DNA of 8,242 bases from an uncultured Eubacteriales bacterium (GTDB lineage Bacteria; Bacillota; Clostridia; Lachnospirales; Lachnospiraceae). Below, in pieces: positions 6,016-8,242 of the stretch (the first letter of the stretch is position 1; each line of letters opens with the position of its first letter). Where the stretch lies: contig CASFUI010000253.1 of assembly GCA_949297565.1 (NCBI GenBank), positions 1 to 8,242 of the forward strand, in the 5' to 3' direction. A program made the translations under genes and the position numbers. The notes under the pieces were generated by a model. The model did no database searches and was not told where the DNA came from. It worked only from the letters and a program-made list of their open reading frames with translations.

Positions 6016-6019
6016 CTCC
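6016..6019 (-). promoter_or_regulatory. Ribosome binding site of the DUF1275 gene with two candidate starts
   Basis: GGAG on the minus strand is 2 bases before ATG 6013 and 11 before ATG 6004. The first spacing is too short to function normally, favouring 6004. The surrounding 11-mer GAAACGGAGTA is identical to the one in front of the AGCS gene. Confidence 0.45.
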
Positions 6020-6100
6020 GTTTCTGTGCCTCGCCTAATGCCGCTGCTTTCACATACCGCAAAAAACAAACGACATAAGTTGCTTTTTTCAGCCTATCGC

Positions 6101-6129
6101 ATTATACTGTGTAAGCGGCAAGATGTAAA
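6101..6129 (-). promoter_or_regulatory. Strong sigma-A promoter of the DUF1275-argG operon
   Basis: On the minus strand TTTACA (6124-6129) is separated by exactly 17 bases from a perfect TATAAT (6101-6106). Transcription would start near 6094, giving a leader of about 80-90 bases. The leader contains an A-run and a T-run (6083-6088 and 6061-6066 on the plus strand) that can pair imperfectly. It is too short for a T-box, and I see no T-box motif. Confidence 0.7.
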
Positions 6130-6138
6130 ACGTATATT

Positions 6139-6157
6139 TAATATGGCTGTCATATTA
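6139..6157. promoter_or_regulatory. Candidate LysR-type binding site (T-N11-A dyad)
   Basis: TAATATG (6139-6145), GCTGT, CATATTA (6151-6157) form a perfect 7-bp inverted repeat with a 5-base spacer. It contains the LysR-type T-N11-A core, T6142 to A6154. Its centre is about 54 bases upstream of the predicted DUF1275-argG start and 9 bases upstream of the -35, the classical place for the regulator's recognition site. It also lies in the upstream region of the lysR gene itself, as expected for autoregulation. Confidence 0.6.
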
Positions 6158-6205
6158 TTTTTATATATCACTTTATATTAATTATTGTTAAAAATATTAC
6201 CTTTC

Positions 6206-6212
6206 AGGAGGT
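6206..6212 (+). promoter_or_regulatory. Ribosome binding site that decides the LysR start
   Basis: AGGAGGT lies 5 bases before ATG 6218. A TTG at 6185 is in frame but has no ribosome binding site and would add 11 atypical residues, so 6218 is the start. Confidence 0.85.
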
Positions 6213-6217
6213 TTCCA

Positions 6218-7096
6218 ATGGTAAGCTATGATTATTACCGTATTTTTTATTATGTCTCACAGTACAAAAGCTTCACAAAAGCGGCTGAAATCCTCGGCAG
6301 CAACCAGCCCAATATAACACGCTGCATGAACAATCTTGAAAGCGGACTCGGCTGCAAGCTGTTTGTGCGGTCAAACCGCGGAATAAGCCTCACCCCGGAG
6401 GGCAGCCGCCTGTACAAACACGTAGCGGCAGCCTGCGAACAGCTTATGGCAGGAGAAATAGAACTCGCTCAGGACAAGAGTCTTGACAGCGGACTTATCA
6501 ACATAGGCGCCAGCGAAACCGCTCTTCGCCTTATTCTCTTAGACAAGCTTGAGCATTTCCATGAGACATACCCTCATGTGCGCCTTAAAATCTCAAATTA
6601 CTCTACTCCTCAGGCTATTTCCGCTCTTGAAAACGGACTTGTAGATATGGCTGTTGTATCGACCCCTCTGAATATTAAAAAACCGCTTCACAAGGTATCT
6701 CTGTACTCTTTCCGTGAAATTCTTTTAGGCGGAAAGAAATACGAGAAGCTGGCGTCAGAAACGCGGAGTCTGCGCCAGCTTGAAAATATTCCGTTTATAT
6801 GTCTCGGAAACGAAACAGGTACAAGACGCCTGTATGTTGAATTTTTCCTCAGGCATCACCTGACATTTATGCCGGATATGGAAGCAGCCACAACAGACCA
6901 GATACTGCCTATGATAGAACACAACCTAGGCATCGGTTTTTACCCCGAGGAGCTTTCGGCTTCTGCCATTGCGAGAGGCGCAGTGCTTCCCATACGTCTG
7001 GCTGAGCCGCTGCCGGAGCGAAGCGTGTGTGTTGTATGGGACAAAACTCACCCTCAGAGCATTGCAGCCAGGAAACTTATTGATTCCCTGCTGTAA
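6218..7096 (+). CDS. LysR-type transcriptional regulator
   Basis: A 292-residue DNA-binding regulator. Residues about 4-62 form the winged helix-turn-helix: YYRIFYYVSQYKSFTKAAEI, then GSNQPNITRCMNNLE as the recognition helix region, then LFVRSNRGISLTPEG as the wing. A linker helix follows (about 63-88). Residues about 95-292 form the two-lobed periplasmic-binding-like effector domain, starting GLINIGASETALR and including LENGLVDMAVVST. Length and domain order are normal. It is divergent from DUF1275-argG, and a T-N11-A dyad lies between the genes. The family rule that such regulators control the divergent gene and themselves makes this operon the likely target. The effector is unknown; an arginine-pathway metabolite or the DUF1275 substrate would be logical guesses. 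I see no convincing -35/-10 pair for lysR itself; TATATT at 6133-6138 is a candidate -10 that would place the start inside the dyad. No clear terminator follows. Confidence 0.93.
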   Translation: MVSYDYYRIFYYVSQYKSFTKAAEILGSNQPNITRCMNNLESGLGCKLFVRSNRGISLTPEGSRLYKHVAAACEQLMAGEIELAQDKSLDSGLINIGASETALRLILLDKLEHFHETYPHVRLKISNYSTPQAISALENGLVDMAVVSTPLNIKKPLHKVSLYSFREILLGGKKYEKLASETRSLRQLENIPFICLGNETGTRRLYVEFFLRHHLTFMPDMEAATTDQILPMIEHNLGIGFYPEELSASAIARGAVLPIRLAEPLPERSVCVVWDKTHPQSIAARKLIDSLL

Positions 7097-7297
7097 TGCT
7101 AATAACGACTCATAATTTCATTATTCCGCAATATTGGCTGAATACCGACCTGTACAGCACAAGCCAAAGTGGCGTATATAAACAGCAAAACGCTTCGTAT
7201 TAAGGCAGGCTGCGGCTCACGCAAAGAGCCCCCCAGCCCGCTTATGTTAAATTATTGCCATGTGCTGCAATACACAAAAAAACTCCGGAAAATCAGT
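7097..7297. other. Convergent intergenic region between lysR and the DegV gene
   Basis: 201 bases without a supportable gene. They contain a GC-rich hairpin (7208-7238), a small GCCA/TGGC stem at about 7163-7173, and a weak terminator-like repeat next to the DegV stop. A GTG-started frame at 7169 has no ribosome binding site and runs antisense into DegV, so it is not called. Confidence 0.5.
7208..7238. other. GC-rich 10-bp hairpin between lysR and the DegV gene
   Basis: GGCTG (7208-7212) pairs with CAGCC (7234-7238), and GGCTC (7214-7218) with GAGCC (7226-7230). They are separated by a small internal loop (C opposite CCC) and closed by a 7-base loop. No T-run follows on either strand. It may be a factor-assisted 3' end, or a structure in a small RNA or long 3' UTR of lysR. 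Confidence 0.4.
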
Positions 7298-7299
7298 TT
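7276..7299 (-). terminator. Weak intrinsic terminator of the DegV gene
   Basis: On the minus strand AAACT (7295-7299, overlapping the stop codon) can pair with AGTTT (7280-7284) around a 10-base loop, and the stem runs into seven consecutive T residues (7276-7282). The stem is short and mostly A-T, so efficiency is doubtful. Confidence 0.35.
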
Positions 7300-8242
7300 A
7301 ATATTTCAGAGTAAACAACAGCCCGAAGCTGCCGGGTCCGCAGTTTGTTGAGATAGCAGGAGATGCTTTCTGATATATAACATTTTCAAAAACCACTCTG
7401 CTTTTAACCTGTTCTTCAATATCCTTAAGTTCATCATTTGTCAGTCCGGCATGAGTAATAAATAAGGTATTTTTATCAATCTCCCCCACTGAATTTAAAA
7501 CTGAATTAATATATTTCTTCCATACATAGCTTCTTTTTCCTATTCTGATTGCCCCCACCTTCATACTGCTTTTTTTAAGAACAATAATCGGATGAAGCAT
7601 AAGCGCGCTGCAGAATTTATTGATTTTTTCTGAAATTCTTCCCGAGCGCGCAAGATATTCTGTGCTGTCTACAATGAAGCTTGTTCTGACACGGCTCTTC
7701 ATGTACTCCATTTTACTTACAATCGCATCCGCTGACAGCCCGCCAGCGGCACAGTCTGCCGCCTGAAGCACCATTAATCCCATTCCGCTTGACAGATGGC
7801 CTGAGTCAACTACTATTACATTGTCAAACATCTTCGACGCCTCAAGAGCGTTAGCATAACCGTGACTGACATTCTTTGCCATAGTTATATGAATAATATA
7901 CTGTGCCTTGGTGAGCTGCTCGGCAAAATACGCTGTATAATCCGCAGTTTCGGGAGCCTCTGAACGCACACGCTTTCCGTGCTCGCCTATATATGACAGA
8001 AGTCCGTCTGTCTCAGTCTCTACGCCGTCAAGAAACTCACCGCCTTCAGTAATCACCTTATACGGCATAACGGCAATCTTATACTTTTCAACAAGTCGTT
8101 TCGGAAGGTCACACACGCTGTCAGTGGAAATCATAATCGAAAGCTTTTTTCTGTGTGCCAGAACAGGAGTCTCGACCACTCCTACAAGCTCTTCTGTGTT
8201 TGTCATTTTCACAAGCTCTCTCGGAAGGAGCCTCAAAAGCTC
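7298..8242 (-). CDS. DegV-family fatty-acid-binding protein domain (5' end outside window)
   Basis: The frame is open from the right edge to the stop at 7298, giving 314 visible residues. The DegV (EDD) fold occupies about residues 38-312. These proteins bind a long-chain fatty acid, and in some Gram-positives serve as FakB partners of the FakA fatty-acid kinase. Blocks in order are STDSVCDLP (39-47), HITMAKNVSHGY (118-129), VVDSGHLSSGMGL (144-156), DSTEYLARSGRIS (192-204), THAGLTNDE (263-271) and STNCGPGSFGLLF (298-310), corresponding to the family's nucleating and ligand-contact loops. The 36 or so residues before the domain (…LVGVVETPVLAHRKKLS) are not part of it. No in-frame ATG near the domain has a ribosome binding site (ATG at 8206 or 8134), so the gene probably continues upstream as a larger protein with another domain. 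No FakA-like gene is adjacent within the window. The family is sure; the full architecture is not. Confidence 0.87.
   Translation of the reverse strand, partial: ELLRLLPRELVKMTNTEELVGVVETPVLAHRKKLSIMISTDSVCDLPKRLVEKYKIAVMPYKVITEGGEFLDGVETETDGLLSYIGEHGKRVRSEAPETADYTAYFAEQLTKAQYIIHITMAKNVSHGYANALEASKMFDNVIVVDSGHLSSGMGLMVLQAADCAAGGLSADAIVSKMEYMKSRVRTSFIVDSTEYLARSGRISEKINKFCSALMLHPIIVLKKSSMKVGAIRIGKRSYVWKKYINSVLNSVGEIDKNTLFITHAGLTNDELKDIEEQVKSRVVFENVIYQKASPAISTNCGPGSFGLLFTLKY

Noticed and set aside
6013..6100. Possible T-box or attenuator in the DUF1275-argG leader
   Set aside because: The leader is only about 80-90 bases, has no T-box sequence or specifier stem, and its A-run/T-run pairing is broken by mismatches.
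7169..7351. A 60-codon GTG-started frame after lysR
   Set aside because: No Shine-Dalgarno before the GTG, it crosses a GC-rich hairpin and overlaps the end of the DegV gene antisense, and its protein looks random.

Overview
The window looks like chromosomal DNA from an anaerobic low-to-mid GC Bacillota, most likely class Clostridia and plausibly Lachnospiraceae. The grounds are strong AGGAGG-type ribosome binding sites, AT-rich intergenic promoters of the sigma-A type, and protein styles typical of gut clostridia: an AGCS sodium symporter, a DegV protein, an ArsP_2-type permease and an RNase H with a viroplasmin domain. I see no phage, IS, CRISPR, rRNA or tRNA. The host assignment is inference from sequence style.

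Layout from left to right. On the minus strand (1-1234), a PAP2-family membrane phosphatase is followed by a putative heavy-metal exporter (ArsP_2 family) that runs off the left edge. The phosphatase is divergent from a plus-strand alanine/glycine:sodium symporter (about 1397-2836). The shared 153-base intergenic region holds two back-to-back promoters that appear to use the same palindromic -35 hexamer, TTGCAA. The symporter converges on a minus-strand pair, thioredoxin then RNase HI (3905 to 3009). These two genes are 3 bases apart, and the second has no visible ribosome binding site. Upstream of them on the same strand lie argG (argininosuccinate synthase) and, 16 bases further upstream, a YoaK/DUF1275 membrane protein. 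A plus-strand LysR-type regulator (6218-7096) is divergent from DUF1275-argG. Between them are a near-consensus promoter for the operon and, just upstream of it, a perfect dyad of the LysR T-N11-A type. The right end is a minus-strand DegV-family protein whose reading frame stays open to the edge.

Working together: the clearest regulatory unit is LysR plus the DUF1275-argG operon, where the regulator probably controls an arginine-biosynthesis step together with a membrane protein. The thioredoxin-RNase HI pair is probably one transcript. The other genes are transport and envelope functions without an obvious common pathway. Most of the window is ordinary core or near-core genome. The points worth checking are regulatory (the LysR dyad, the shared -35, several uncoupled hairpins) or architectural (solitary argG after DUF1275, the DegV N-terminal extension). 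I did not find a convincing undescribed multi-gene system.
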